In this document: one piece after another, positions 24,220-36,100 of the stretch
How the letters are laid out: every line of letters begins with the position of its first letter
Position numbering within the stretch: the first letter of the stretch is position 1
Source: Hibiscus mutabilis
Taxonomy: Eukaryota; Streptophyta; Magnoliopsida; Malvales; Malvaceae
DNA: 64,000 bases
Direction of reading: 5' to 3'
Assembly: GCA_019671005.1 (NCBI GenBank)
Contig: CM033744.1
Location: forward strand, 13,818,128 to 13,882,127
The notes under the pieces: generated by a model
Told to the model about the DNA's origin: nothing
Databases searched by the model: none
The model's input: only the letters and a program-made list of their open reading frames with translations
Made by a program: the position numbers and the translations under genes

Positions 24220-24399
24220 CATATTTGCTTCACTAATAAGAACAACATCTTGAGTTTATCAGTTGCAAAAACCTTTGGCCATGGGCCATTTTATTTTCAA
24301 GGTAGATAGATTTGCCTTGTTATTTTTCGTATCAGAAGTCTTCTTCAACGTAAGTTCATCAAGTTCTTGTAATGGAGATCATCTTCACACTCTTACTTG

Positions 24400-24733
24400 C
24401 CTAGGTAATTGCATCTAGGAGGGTGGGTTAGAGCCGCTTGAGGTTGCTTGCTTAGATAATCGCATCTAAGAGGGTGCCGAGGACAAAATATCCTACAACA
24501 TATATCTCGTCATCATCCATTCATCGGAGAGATTCATGCTGTTTGCAGGTGTTTGCCTATTCAATTGCGATTAGGAGGGTGCCAAGGACAAATCTATCCA
24601 ACACTGCCACCATCAAATTCATCCTATCTCATTTTCTACATCAAGATCATGCTTTATTATCAGTTTGCTAAACGTGGAGTTTAGGGTTTTCTCGGATCAT
24701 ATTAGTGAGTTTGCTAGATTAATTGTGATCTAG
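24400..24733 (+). other. Four-hairpin leader cluster (7-bp stem, 6-nt loop)
   Basis: Four 20-nt inverted repeats at 24400-24419, 24451-24470, 24556-24575 and 24714-24733. Each has a seven-base arm, a six-base loop (AATTGC, AATCGC, AATTGC, AATTGT) and a matching arm, is preceded by TTGC or a close variant and followed by AGGGT. Arms are CCTAGGT/ATCTAGG, CTTAGAT/ATCTAAG, CCTATTC/GATTAGG (one mismatch) and CTAGATT/GATCTAG. Arm sequences differ yet stay paired. All four recur in LTR b and LTR c. They lie downstream of the TATA box, so they would be in the RNA leader. Confidence 0.8.
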
Positions 24734-24783
24734 AGGGTTCCTAGATTTTGAGGTAATTCTTGGATCCTGGCTTCCGTATCAAT

Positions 24784-24797
24784 TGGTAATCAAAGCC
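24784..24797 (+). other. Primer-binding site of mini-element, initiator tRNA-Met type (variant)
   Basis: TGGTAATCAAAGCC resembles TGGTATCAGAGCC with one inserted base and one change. It is three bases after the LTR end and recurs at 26031-26044. Confidence 0.6.
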
Positions 24798-24970
24798 TTG
24801 GTTTAGGTGTTTGAAACAATTATCTTTTACTGTTGTTTTAGTAGTTGAGAAAAAAAAGAAAAAATATACAATTCTCTATATAGATCCTAGTTTTAATATT
24901 TCATTCTTGGAGACATCTCAAGAGACTTGAAGGTTGTGATCAACAACTCTTAAGATTGGGGATGAATCGT

Positions 24971-24986
24971 TTTCAACAGGGGGGAA
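24971..24986 (+). other. 3' polypurine tract of mini-element
   Basis: CAACAGGGGGGAA directly precedes LTR b. The second copy at 26219-26232 reads CAACAGGGGGAGAA before LTR c. Both show that these internal domains kept all cis signals for reverse transcription. Confidence 0.7.
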
Positions 24987-26028
24987 TGATACATTTATGG
25001 GGGGCTAAAATGATGAATTGTAGCCAAAGAGTTGAAGCTGTTTTATAAGTCTGGAATTTCAGCCGACTTGCATCAAATTTTCGGATGGGATCTGGGCACT
25101 TTTGAGTTTACATGTCTTCTTCAAACATATTCGTCTGTCTCTTCGCTTTCCAACGCATCTTGAAACGCATCAATCCGACATCGGGAGCTCAAGTTATGTC
25201 CTTTTTAGTGAAGACTGTGTGAGCAGAAATCTCTATACGGTTTTATCACGAGAAATATTTTTTATTACGAATTTTCAATAATTTTATTGATTATTTGTAC
25301 TTAAATTTAATCTAGGATTCTTTATGAAGATATTTAGATGATTTAGGATTAGATTTTTATTTATTTATTAGTTTTTTAGGTTAGATAAAATATGTTTATT
25401 TATTTTATTATTATCTTTACTTCTCCTAATTTAAGTTGAACTCTTCATTTGTAGCCTATTTAAAGGCATATTTGCTTCACTTATAAGAACAACATCATGA
25501 GATTATGAGTTACAAAAACCTTTGGCCATGGGACATTTTATTTTCAAGGTAGATAGATTTGCCTTGTTATTTTTCATGTCAGAAGTCTTGTTCAACATAA
25601 GTTCGTCGAGTTCTTGTAATGGAGATCATCTTCACACTCTTGTTTGCCTAGGTAATTGCATCTAGGAGGGTGGGTTAGAGCCGCTTGAGGTTGCTTGCTT
25701 AGATAATCGCGTCTAAGAGGGTGTCGAGGACAAAATATCCTATAACATATATCTCATCATCATCCATTCATCGGAGACATCCGTGCCGTTTGCAGGTGTT
25801 TACCTATTCAATTGCGATTAGGAGGGTGCCAAGGACAAATCTATCCAACACCGCCACCATCAAATTCATGATATCTCATTTTCTACATCAAGATCATGCT
25901 TTATTATCGGTTTGTTGAATGTGGAGTTTGGGGTTTTCTCGGATCATATTAGTGAGTTTGCTAGATTAATTGTGATCTAGAGGGTTCCTAGATTTTGAGG
26001 TAATTCTTGGATCCTGGCTTCCGTATCA
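24987..26028 (+). repeat. LTR b of tandem mini-element
   Basis: 1,042 bp, TGATACATTTATGG...CCGTATCA. Differences from LTR a are scattered single bases. Confidence 0.9.
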
Positions 26029-26232
26029 ATTGGTAATCAAAGCCTTGGTTTAGGTGTTTGAAACAATTATCTTTTACTGTTGTTTTAGTAGTTGAGAAAA
26101 AAGAAAATATATATAATTCTCTATATAGATCCTAGTTTTAATATTTCATTCTTGGAGACATCTCAAGAGACTTGAAGGTTGTGATCAACAACTCTTAAGA
26201 TTGGGGACGAATCGTTTTCAACAGGGGGAGAA

Positions 26233-27270
26233 TGATACATGTATGGGGGGCTAAAATGATGCATTGTAGCCAAAGAGTTGAAGCTGTTTTATAAGTCTGG
26301 AATTTCAGCCGACTTGCATCGAATTTTCAGATGGGATCCGGGCTCTTCTGAGTCTACATGTCTTCAAACATATTCTCCTGTCTCCTAGCTTTCCAACGCA
26401 TCTTGAAACGCATCAATCCGACATCGGGAGCTCAAGTTATGTCCTTTTTAGTGAAGACTGTGCGAGCAGAAATCTCTATACGGTTTTATCACGGGAAATA
26501 TTATTTATTACGAATTTTCAATAATTTTATTGATTATTTGTACTTAAATTTAATCTAGGATTCTTTATGAAGATATTTAGATGATTTAGGATTAGATTTG
26601 TATTTATTTATTAGTTTTTTAGGTTAGATAAAATATGTTTATTTATTTTATTATTATCTTTACTTTTCCTAATTTAAGTTGAACTCTTCATTTGTAGCCT
26701 ATTTAAAGGCATATTTGCTTCACTAATAAGAACAACATCATGAGTTATGAGTTGCAAAAACCTTTGGCCATGGGCCATTTTATTTTCAAGGTAGATAGAT
26801 TTGCCTTGTTATTTTTCGTATCAGAAGTCTTCTTCAACATAAGTTCGTCAAGTTCTTGTAATGGAGATCATCTTCACACTCTTGCTTGCCTAGGTAATTG
26901 CATCTAGGAGGGTGGGTTAGAGCTGCTTGAGGTTGCTTGCTTAGATAATCGCATCTAAGAGGGTGTCGATGACAAAATATCCTACAACATATATCTCGTC
27001 ATCATCCATTCATCGGAGAGATTCGTGCCGTTTGTAGGTGTTTGCCTATTCAATTGTCATTAGGAGGGTGCCAAGGACAAATCTATCCAACACCGCCACC
27101 ATCAAATTCATCCTATCTCATTTTCTACATCAAGATCATGCTTTATTATCGGTTTGCTGAATGTGGAGTTTGGGGTTTTCTCGGATCATATTAGTGAGTT
27201 TGCTAGATTAATTGTGATCTAGAGGGTTCCTAGATTTTGAGGTAATTCTTGGATCCTGGCTTCCATATCA
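26233..27270 (+). repeat. LTR c of tandem mini-element
   Basis: 1,038 bp, TGATACATGTATGG...CCATATCA, followed immediately by satellite sequence. Confidence 0.9.
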
Positions 27271-27351
27271 GTATGTCTAAATATAATTTACAGTGGACCC
27301 ATTGGAATTTTAACCGAGTAAAATGTTCTAAAATTAAGGTTAAGTTGTATA
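27271..27351 (+). repeat. Satellite array, block 3 (half monomer)
   Basis: 81 bp from GTATGTCTAAAT through GGAATTTTAACCGAG to GGTTAAGTTGTATA (27338-27351). That last 14-mer is the left TSD of the adjacent LINE. Confidence 0.92.
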
Positions 27352-27852
27352 TTTTTATCGGCAAAAGCGTATGATTTTATTAAGTGGAATCATACAAGGC
27401 TATCACACTCAAAGGCCTCATTAAAACCTCTATAATCCTAAATGGAGGAAAAGAGTAGCAATGAGTGTGATCAAAGGTTCCAAACGCCCAAAAACAAAAA
27501 CCATAACACGCAATACATACATAAATCACCCCACAGCACAAACAACTCATGTCATCATACAAATCGAAGTGTATTAGTCAACACCACTTTTCACCAACGA
27601 ATCATCCATAATTTCTGGCTTCCCGATATATATTACTAAAGCACACACATTGTAAGGATTCACATGCCTCTTCATTCTATCGGAATCATTTCCAATGAAT
27701 CCAAGGGCGTCGAGCAGTGCATAAGATCCAGGACACTACTACCTTCAAATACAATTCAATAACCTCCGATTGTACAACTTTCCACTTAGACTCGCACACC
27801 AACCCCAACGCATGACTCCAACACTCAAAACACTTCCAAAACTTCAATTCGC

Positions 27853-28047
27853 TTAACCACCAATTAATGTTTCCAAACTGCTCTTATTCCATTCCTTTAG
27901 AAAGCCTTTCACCCCCTTTAATTTACTCGCCATAGTCGGATTCCCTCTAAAGTACTCAATCGACATCATTCTTGTTCCATAGTGTGTATATTGCTCGAAT
28001 TTGATAACCAAGCATTGGCTATCAAATTTGCAAACCTTGTAATCCAC
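27853..28047 (-). pseudogene. LINE endonuclease C-terminal fragment
   Basis: A 64-codon piece ends with MASKLKGVKGFLKEWNKSS, the conserved helix that follows the endonuclease domain in plant L1 ORF2. None of the catalytic residues of the endonuclease are present. The sequence from 27.36 to 27.85 kb is the 3' end of the element and shows no recognisable reverse transcriptase. Confidence 0.6.
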
Positions 28048-28399
28048 TCAAGACGGCTACATCGATTAATGTTTATCAGCCTTAACGACCATGTTGAAGT
28101 CACCTCCCAAGCACCAGTCTATTTGCTGCATAAGCAACATTCCTCCCAAAACATCCCAAAAACTTGCTTGATCCACCATCAGACATTGAGAATCACCCCT
28201 CAATCATCTACGTGATATCCTGTACAATTTTCTCTTCATTACCAATCGTTACATCCTCAATCAGTTTTCCCAAATCTAGTGTTTTCTGCACCTCTTCAAT
28301 ATCACACTCTTTCGATTATAGAAATCTGAATCCGACAAAGACCCATTTACAATTACCGACGATGGTGGCAGATTTTTCTTTGGTTTGCCCCTAGTACTT

Positions 28400-29075
28400 T
28401 TTGCAAGTTTCTTTTCAGCCTCACTACATTCGCCTGACGATAAAAAACTCAACACAACTTCATTTACTTATCGTACTCGTCAATTCTCCCTATTATACAC
28501 TATTATTGTTGCCTTATCAGCCCTATTCATTTCACTCCTCCGTTTATCCCCCAATCGCGGGTTCGCTCCATCGACCACTAAATCCTCCACCACCACCGAG
28601 AAGCTCTCGTCAACCTTACTCAATTCAACAATACCCTCATTCAACAGCACATCCATATTCTGCTGGCTCTCCCCTTCTCGATGTACCACACTTACATCCT
28701 CATCCGCTATCCAACTTGCCATACTCATCACACGCCAATCTACTCTCTTGTTTCCATCCCAAATACGCTCAATGTGGCTCTACTCTACTGCCTTAAGAAT
28801 GAAAGAATTAGGCACCACTGTTCTCTCATTTGACATCTCATTTCCTACCTCCTTGCCCGGGCTAGATATCTCAATATCCGAGTCATTTTTGCTTATTGTT
28901 TAATCAGAACTAATCTCTATTTCACAGCTACAATCACACTTTGGACCATTTGCTTCCTTAATTTCTGTAACACGAATCTGGAATATATTATCAATCATAT
29001 GCAGGTCAATCAATTCATCAATGTGTGTATTCCAATCAGTTTCAATCTAAAAACGACAGTGCTGAAACGTTGAGG
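28400..29075 (-). pseudogene. LINE ORF1 C-terminal continuation, frameshifted
   Basis: Acidic low-complexity sequence in several frames, including an 83-codon open piece at 28480-28731 rich in Glu, Val and Asp. Plant LINE ORF1 proteins often have such a variable region after the RNA-binding domains. No zinc knuckle is visible. The plus-strand open frame at 28385-28903 is antisense to this and looks accidental. Confidence 0.45.
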
Positions 29076-30008
29076 TCACAATGTCTCTATATCAATCCTA
29101 ACGAGTTCGCCCCAAAGCACCGCAATGTTCTTAAATGTTTCTTCGGACCAACCATGGATTGGAATTCCACTTGCAGACAACCAGAACCTTCGATTCGGCA
29201 ATGGCATCGCAGGCGACCATTCCATTAAGTTCTCCAACCAATGTTCCAGACTCCCATTACCCAAAGTTTCCTTCCTCGATTCTTTATCCTCAAACGTAAG
29301 TAAAACTAGTGATCCCGCAACTCTCATTACCGAGAACCCTGTCAATTTTTCCTTCATAAATTCCTTTGCAAGGTTTGATATGTGGCACGGTTGACGGCAA
29401 AAACCTAAGGCACAATTTTGTACGATTTCCCATTTGTCGACATCAATTACACCCTCCACCCGTTTGTGTTTTGCCTCTAAATTGGGATGCCCTTTTAATG
29501 TATTCCGATCGTCTGGAGTCATATCCTCTTTATTTTGCTCAGTTTGTAACATAGGGTTGTTTTGCATCAGACTATACATATTTGAACGTTGTCTCTGATA
29601 TGGTTTCGTCAACTCAGTAAAATTTCCATCACATTTTTGCCTCCAAAATGCAACCCTAGTATCCCTTTGCGCCATCATAACCCTGATTTTTGATCCATAA
29701 AGCCTAAACCCATGAAATCTCTCAATAATCCGGTCAGCATCAACTTTCGATCCTAAACGCACAAACCCAAACCTAGTTCCATCCCTCACTCTCTTTCTCA
29801 GCACATAAACATCAACCACAACCCCATGTCTGTCAAACACTTGCCAAAGTAATTGTTTCGGCAAGTTTGATACAAACACCATCCAAACCCTTTTTTCATG
29901 TTCTCTCGATTGCGTTTCCCTTATAGTTTGGGATACACTTTTTAGTTTTGTTAACCTTACCCAGAAAAACTGAGCAAGGCAAAAGAACAAACACCTGATG
30001 CGCAACAA
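29076..30008 (-). pseudogene. LINE ORF1 protein, RRM-type RNA-binding domain
   Basis: A 310-codon open frame. An RNA-recognition motif lies at residues 40-115: the RNP2-like VFVSNLP and the RNP1-like TRFGFVRLGS, followed by GSKIRVMMAQ. A Trp-rich C-terminal half (WLENLMEWSPAM, RRFWLSASGIPIHGWSEETF) matches the domain seen after the RRM in plant LINE ORF1 and LINE-derived proteins. The protein would coat LINE RNA. This frame is the best-preserved coding stretch in the window. It ends in a frameshift near 29076, beyond which related sequence continues (28.4-29.07 kb). The likely start is the Met upstream of KRVWMVFV. The intactness may be chance or recent insertion. Confidence 0.75.
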
Positions 30009-30123
30009 AATTGGTGACTCCCTTTGATGCGCAACAAAACTAATATCAAAATAACTTTACTGCATGGAAAGAAAAGGAAATAAATAACAATTTGCATGGA
30101 AAGAAAGGAAAATGACTGGTTGG

Positions 30124-31650
30124 TTAAGCTGTATAATCATGTTCAAAAGCCCATAACTAAATATTTTAATTCATAAAAAATTTAATTTTATTTTGCGGCC
30201 ATTTGTTGGGGTTTAAGGAGTGCATGTCTAAATAGGCTTTACTATGGACCCGTTGGAATTTTAACCGAGTAAAAAGTTCTAAAATTGAGGTTAAGCTATA
30301 TAATCAAATTCCAAATCCCGTAATCAAATATTTTAACTCATAAAATTTGATTTAATCTTATTTTATGGCCGTTTTGTTGGGTTTAATGCACTTTTAAATG
30401 GGCTTTATATAGGACCTGTTAGAATTTTAATCTAGTAAAAAATTTTGAAAATGAGGTTAAGCTATATAATCCGGTTCCAAATCCCTTAACTAAATATTTT
30501 AAGTCATAAAATGTGATTTAATCTTATTTTTTGGTTGTTTTGTTGGGTTTTAAGGTGTGCATGTCTAAATGGGCTTTATAGTGGACCCGTCGGAATTTTA
30601 ACCGAGTAAAAAGTTCTGAAAATGAGGATAAGCTGTATAATCATGTTCAAAAGCCCATAACTAAAGATTTTAATTCATAAAATGTGATTTAATCTTATTT
30701 TGCGGCCATTTTGTCGGGTTTAAAGCGTGCATGTCTAAATAGGCTTTACAGTGGACCCGTTGGAATTTTAACCAAGTAAAAAGTACTAAAAATAAGGTTA
30801 AACTATATAATCCTATTCTAAATCCCGTAATCAAATATTTTAACTCATAAAATTTGATTTAATCTTATTTTTTGGATGATTTGTTGGGGTTTAAGGTGTG
30901 CATGTTTAAATAGGCTTTACAGTGGACCCGTTAGAATTTTAACCAAGTATTTTTTTTTGAAAATGAGGTTATGCTATATAATCAAGTTCAAAAGCCCATA
31001 AATAATATTTTAAGTCATAAAATGTGCTTTAATCTTATTTTTCAATCGTTTTGTTGGGTTTTAAGGTGTGCATGTCTAAATAAGCTTTATAGTGGACCCG
31101 TTGGAATTTTAGCTGAGTAAAAAGTTCTGAAAATGAGGTTAAGCTATATAATCATATTACAAAGCCCATAATCAAATATTTGAACTCATAAAATTTGATG
31201 TAATCTTATTTTGTGGTTGTTTTGTTGGGGTTGAAGGCGTGCATGTTTAAATGGGTTTACAGTAAACCTGTTAGAATTTTAATCGAGTAAAAAATTCTAA
31301 AAATGAGGTTAAGCTATATAATCAAGTTCAAAAGCCCATAACTAAATATTTTAAGTCATAAAATTTGATTTAAACTTATTTTTCTGTAGTGCTGTTGGGG
31401 TTTAAGGCGTGCATGTCTAAACGGGCTTTTTAGAACTCCCGTTGGAACTTTAACCGAGTAAAAAGTTTTGAAAATGAGGTTAAGCTATATAATCATGTAC
31501 AAAAGCCCATAAATAAATATTTTAAGTCGTAAAATGTGATTTAATCTTATTTTTCGATCGTTTTATTTTGGTTTAAGGCGTGCATGTCTTAATGGAATTT
31601 ATAGTGGACCCGTTCGAATTTTAACCGAGTAAAAAGTTCTAAAATTGAGG
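30124..31650 (+). repeat. Higher-order repeat unit 1 (nine monomers)
   Basis: 1,527 bp. Monomer joints (the base group before GAATTTT) fall at about 30252, 30418, 30590, 30760, 30930, 31102, 31270, 31440 and 31610. Joint types in order read TTGG, TTAG, TCGG, TTGG, TTAG, TTGG, TTAG, TTGG, TTCG. Confidence 0.9.
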
Positions 31651-33180
31651 TTCAGTTGTATAATCATGTTCAAAAGCCCATAACTAAATATTTTAATTCA
31701 CAATTTTTTTAATTTTATTTTGCGGCCATTTTGTTGTGGTTTAAGGCGTGCATGTCTAAATAGGCTTTACTGTGGACCCGTTGGAATTTTAACCGAGTAA
31801 AATGTTCTAAAATCGAGGTTAAGATATATAATCATATTCCAAAGCCCGTAATCAAATATTTTAACTCAGAAAATTTGATTTAATCTTATTTTATGGTCGT
31901 TTTGTTAGGTTTAAGGCATGCACGTTTAAATGGGCTTTACAAAGGACCCGTTAGAATTTTAACCGAGTAAAAAGTTTTGAAAATGAGGTTAAGCTATATA
32001 ATCAGGTTCCAAATCCCTTAACTAAATATTTTAAGTAATAAAATGTGGTTTAATCTTATTTTTTGGCTGTTTTGTTGGGTTTTAAGGTGTGCATGTCTAA
32101 ATGGGATTTATAGTGGACCCATCGGAATTTTAACCGAGTAAAAAGTTTTGAAAATAAGGATAAGCTATATAATCATGTTCAAAATCCCATAAATAAAGAT
32201 TTTAATTCATAAAATGTGATTTAATCTTATTTTGCGGCCATTTTGTTGGGTTTAAAACATGCATGTCTAAATAGCCTTTACAGTGGATCCGTTGAATTTT
32301 AACCAAGTAAATAGTACTGAAAATAAGGCTAAACTATATAATCGTATTCTAAATCCCGTAATCAAATATTTTAACTCATAAAATTTGATTTAATTTTATT
32401 TTGTGGATGATTTGTTGGGGTTTAAGGTGTGCATGTTTAAATGGGCTTTATAGTGGACCCGTTAGAATTTTAACGGAGTAAATTTTTTTGAAAATGAGGT
32501 TATGCTATATAATCAAGTTCAAAAGCCCATAACTAAATATTTTAAGTCATAAAATGTGATTTAATCTTATCTTTCAGCCGTTTTGTTGGGTTTTAAGGCG
32601 TGCATGTCTAAATAAGCTTTACAGTGGACCCGTTGGAATTTTAACCGAGTAAAAAGTTCTGAAAATGAGGTTAAGCTATATAATCATATTCCAAAGCCAT
32701 AATCAAATATTTGAACTCATAAAATTTGATTTAATATTATTTTGTGGTTGTTTTGTTGGGGTTGAAGGCGTACATGTTTAAATGGGTTTGCAGTGGACCT
32801 GTTAGAATTTTAACCGAGTAAAAATTTCTGAAAATGAGGTTAAGCCATATAATCAAGTTCAAAAGCCCATAAATAAATATTTTAAGTCATAAAATTTGAT
32901 TTAATCATATTTTTCTATAGGGTTGTTGGGGTTTAAGGCGTGCATGTCTAAATAAGCTTTTTAGTAGTCCCGTTGGAAATTTAACCGAGTAAAAAGTTTT
33001 GAAATGAGGTTAACCTATATAATCATGTTCAAAAGCTCATAAGTAAATATTTTAAGTCATGAAATGTGATTTAATCTTATTTTTCGGCCATTTTGTTGGG
33101 GTTTAAGGCGTGCATGTATACATGTAATTTACAGTGGACCCGTTCGAATTTTAACCCAGTAAAAAGTTCTAAAATTGAGG
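31651..33180 (+). repeat. Higher-order repeat unit 2 (nine monomers)
   Basis: 1,530 bp. It shows almost the same nine joint types as unit 1 (one joint has lost a base), and the same private variants inside corresponding monomers, such as the GGATGAT variant in monomer five. Confidence 0.9.
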
Positions 33181-36100
33181 TTAAGTTGTATGTATAATCA
33201 TGTTCAAAAGCCCATAACTTAATATTTTAATTCATAATTTTTTAAATTTTATTTTGAGGCCATTTTGTTGTGGTTTAAGGCGTGCATGTCTAAATAGGCT
33301 TTGTTATGGACCCGTTGGAATTTTAACAGAGTAAAATATTCTAAAATTGAGGTTAAGCTATATAATCATATTCCAAAGTCTGTAATCAATTATTTGAACT
33401 CATAAAATTTGATTTAATCTTATTTTATAGCCGTTTTGTTGGGTTTAAGGCATGCATCTTTAAATGAGCTTTACAGTAGACACGTTATAATTTTAACCAA
33501 GTAAAAATTACTGAAAATGAGGTTAAGCTATATAATCAGGTTCAAAAGCCCATAACTAAATATTTTAAGTCATAAAATATGATTTAATGATATTTTTTGG
33601 CTGTTTTGTTGTGTTTTAATGTGTTCATGTCTAAATGGCTTTACAGTACCCATTGGAATTTTAACTGAGTAAAAAGTTTTGAAAATGAGAACAAGCTATA
33701 TAATCATGTTCAAAAGTCCATAAATAAATATTTTAATTCATCAAATGTGATTTAATCTTATTTTTGCGGCAATTTTGTTGGGGTTTATGGCGTCCATGTC
33801 TAAATAGGCTTTATAGTGGACCCGTTGGAATTCTAACCATATTCCAAATAAGGTTAAGCTATATAATCGTATTCCAAATCCCATAATCATATATTTTATC
33901 TCATAAAATTTGATTTAATCTTATTTTGTGGCCGTTTTGTTGGGGTTTAAGGCGTGCATGTTTAAATGGGCTTTACAGTGGACCAATTGGAAATTTAACC
34001 GAGTAAAAAGTTCTAAAATTGAGATTAAGCAATATAATCATATTCTAAATCTCATAGACAAATATTTTAACTCATAAAATTTGATTTAATCTTTTTTGTG
34101 TCTGTTTTGTTGGGTTTAAGGCATGCATGTCTAATTGGGCCTTACGGTGGACCTGTTGGAATTTTAATCGAGTAAAAAATTTTGAAAATGAGGTTAAGAT
34201 ATATAATCATGTTAAAAAGCCCATAACTAAGTATTTTAAGCCCTAAAATTTTATTTAATCATATTTGTTCGGGTTTAAGGCGTGCATGTCTAAATGGGCT
34301 TTACGGTGGACCCGTTAGAATTTTAACCGAGTAAAAAGTTCTAAATTTGAGGTTAAGCTATATAATCATATTCAAAGGCCCATAATCAAATATTTTAACC
34401 CATTAAATTTGTTTTAGTCTTATTTTGTGTCCATTTTGTTGGGTTTAAGGCGTGCATGTTTCAATGGGCTTTATAGTGGACCCGTTGGAATTTTAACATG
34501 GTAAAAGCTTCTAAAATGAGGTTAAGCTATATAATCATGTTCAAAATCCCATAACTAAATATTTTAACTCAAAAAATTTGAATTAATCTTATTTTGTGAC
34601 TGTTTTGTTGGGTTTAAGGCGTACATGTCAAAATAGGCTTTACAGTGGACCTGTTGGAATTTTAACCGTGTAGAAATTTCTGAAAATGAGGTGAAGATAT
34701 ATAATCATTTCAAAAACCCATAAATAAATATTTTAAGTCATAAAATGTGATTTAATCTTATTTTTCGACCGTTTTGTTGGGGTTTAATGCGTGCATGTCT
34801 TATTTTGTGGACGTTTTGTTGGGGTTTAAGGAGTGCATGAAAAAATAAGCTTTATAGTGGACCCGTTAGAATTTTAACCGAGTAAAAAGTTCTAAAATTG
34901 AGGTTAAGTTATATAATCATGTTCAAAATCCCATAACTAAATATTTTAATTCTTAAAATTTGATTTAATCTTATTTTATGGCTATTTTGTTGGGGTTTAA
35001 GGCGTGCATGTATAAGTGGGCTTTACAGTGGACCCGTTGGAATTTTAACCGGGTAAAAAGTTATAAAATTAAGGTTAAGCTATATAATCATATTCAAAAG
35101 CCCATAATCAAAAGTTTTAAGTCATAAAATTTGATTTAATCTTATTTGTGGCCGTTTTGTTGGGTTTCAAACGTGTATGTCTAAATGGCTCTACAATGGA
35201 CTCCTTAGAATTTTAACCGAGTAAAAACTTATGAAAATGAGGTTAAGCTATATAATCATGTTCAAAATCCCCTAACTTAATATTTTGAGTCCTAAATTTT
35301 GATTTAATCTTATTTTTTGACCGTTTTGTTAGGGTTTAAGGCGTGCATGTTAAATAGGCTTTATAGTGGACCCGTTTAATTTTAACCGCGTAAAAAGTTC
35401 TAAAATTGAGGTTAAGCTACATAATCATACTGAAAAGCCCATAATCAAATATTTTAACTCATGAAATTTCATTTAATCTTATTTTGTGACTATTTTGTTG
35501 GGTTTAAGGCGTGCATGTCTAAATGGGCTTTATAGTGGACCCGTTGGAATTTTAACCGGGTATAAATTTCTGAAAATGAGGTTAAGCTATATAATCATAT
35601 ATTGTAGCCTATAATCAAATATTTTAACTCATAAAATTTAATTTTATCGTATTTTTGGTCACTTTGTTGGGTTAAAGGCGTGTATGTCTAAAACGACTTT
35701 ACAGTGGACCCGCTGAAATTTTAACCGAGTAATAATTTCTAAAAATGAGGTTAAGCTATGTAATCATGTTCAAAATCCCATAACTAAATATTTTAAGTCA
35801 TAAAATGTGATTTAATCTTATTTTCTGGCCGTTTTGTTGGGGTTTAAGGCGTGCATGTCTAAATGAGCTTTATAGTGGACCCGTTGGAATTTTAACCGAG
35901 TAAAAAGTTCTAAAATTGAGGTGAAACTGTATAATCATGTTCAAAATCCTATAAATAAATATTTTAATTCATAAAATTTGACTTGATCTTATTTTGCGGC
36001 CATTTTGTTGGGTTATAAGGCGTGCATGTCTAAATGGGCTTTACAGTAGACCCGTTGGAATTTTAACCGAGTTAAAAGTTCTAAAATTGAGGATAAGCTA

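Larger units (their letters stand above)
23740..24781 (+). repeat. LTR a of tandem mini-element
   Basis: 1,042 bp. TATA-like CTATTTAAAGG at 24209-24219 puts the transcript start near 24240. The leader after it holds four 20-nt hairpins (see the separate entry). Confidence 0.9.
23740..27270 (+). mobile_element. Tandem LTR-int-LTR-int-LTR mini-retrotransposon
   Basis: There are three near-identical LTRs (23740-24781, 24987-26028, 26233-27270), each TGATACAT...GTATCA and 1,038-1,042 bp long. They are separated by two internal domains of 205 and 204 bp. Each internal domain has only a primer site and a purine tract. Flanks are GCATG (23735) and GTATG (27271) within the satellite, a 5-bp TSD with one change. 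LTR sequence is related to the minus-strand elements at 36.7-37.9 and 40.9-45.6 kb. The three-LTR form is expected from unequal recombination between copies, or from insertion of a tandem. It codes for nothing and must rely on proteins supplied in trans. Confidence 0.9.
27352..30121 (-). mobile_element. Internally deleted L1-type LINE
   Basis: Flanked by GGTTAAGTTGTATA (27338-27351) and GGTTAAGCTGTATA (30122-30135), a 14-bp TSD of satellite sequence. On the minus strand it runs ORF1 (about 30008 to 28.4 kb), a piece of endonuclease (28047-27853) and a 3' end. The 3' end contains TAATGAGGCC, the conserved string near plant LINE 3' ends, and a short A tail (27352-27357 as T on plus). Reverse transcriptase is entirely missing. 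So a large internal deletion happened before or after insertion. Confidence 0.85.

Noticed and set aside
28385..28903. 172-codon plus-strand frame
   Set aside because: Antisense to LINE ORF1. Its Ser/Pro/Thr-rich composition is the mirror of the Glu/Val-rich sense strand.
31600..33200. CENP-B-box-like site in satellite monomers (CGTTCGAATTTTAACC)
   Set aside because: Only the TTCG part fits. The required A and CGGG positions of the box do not align.
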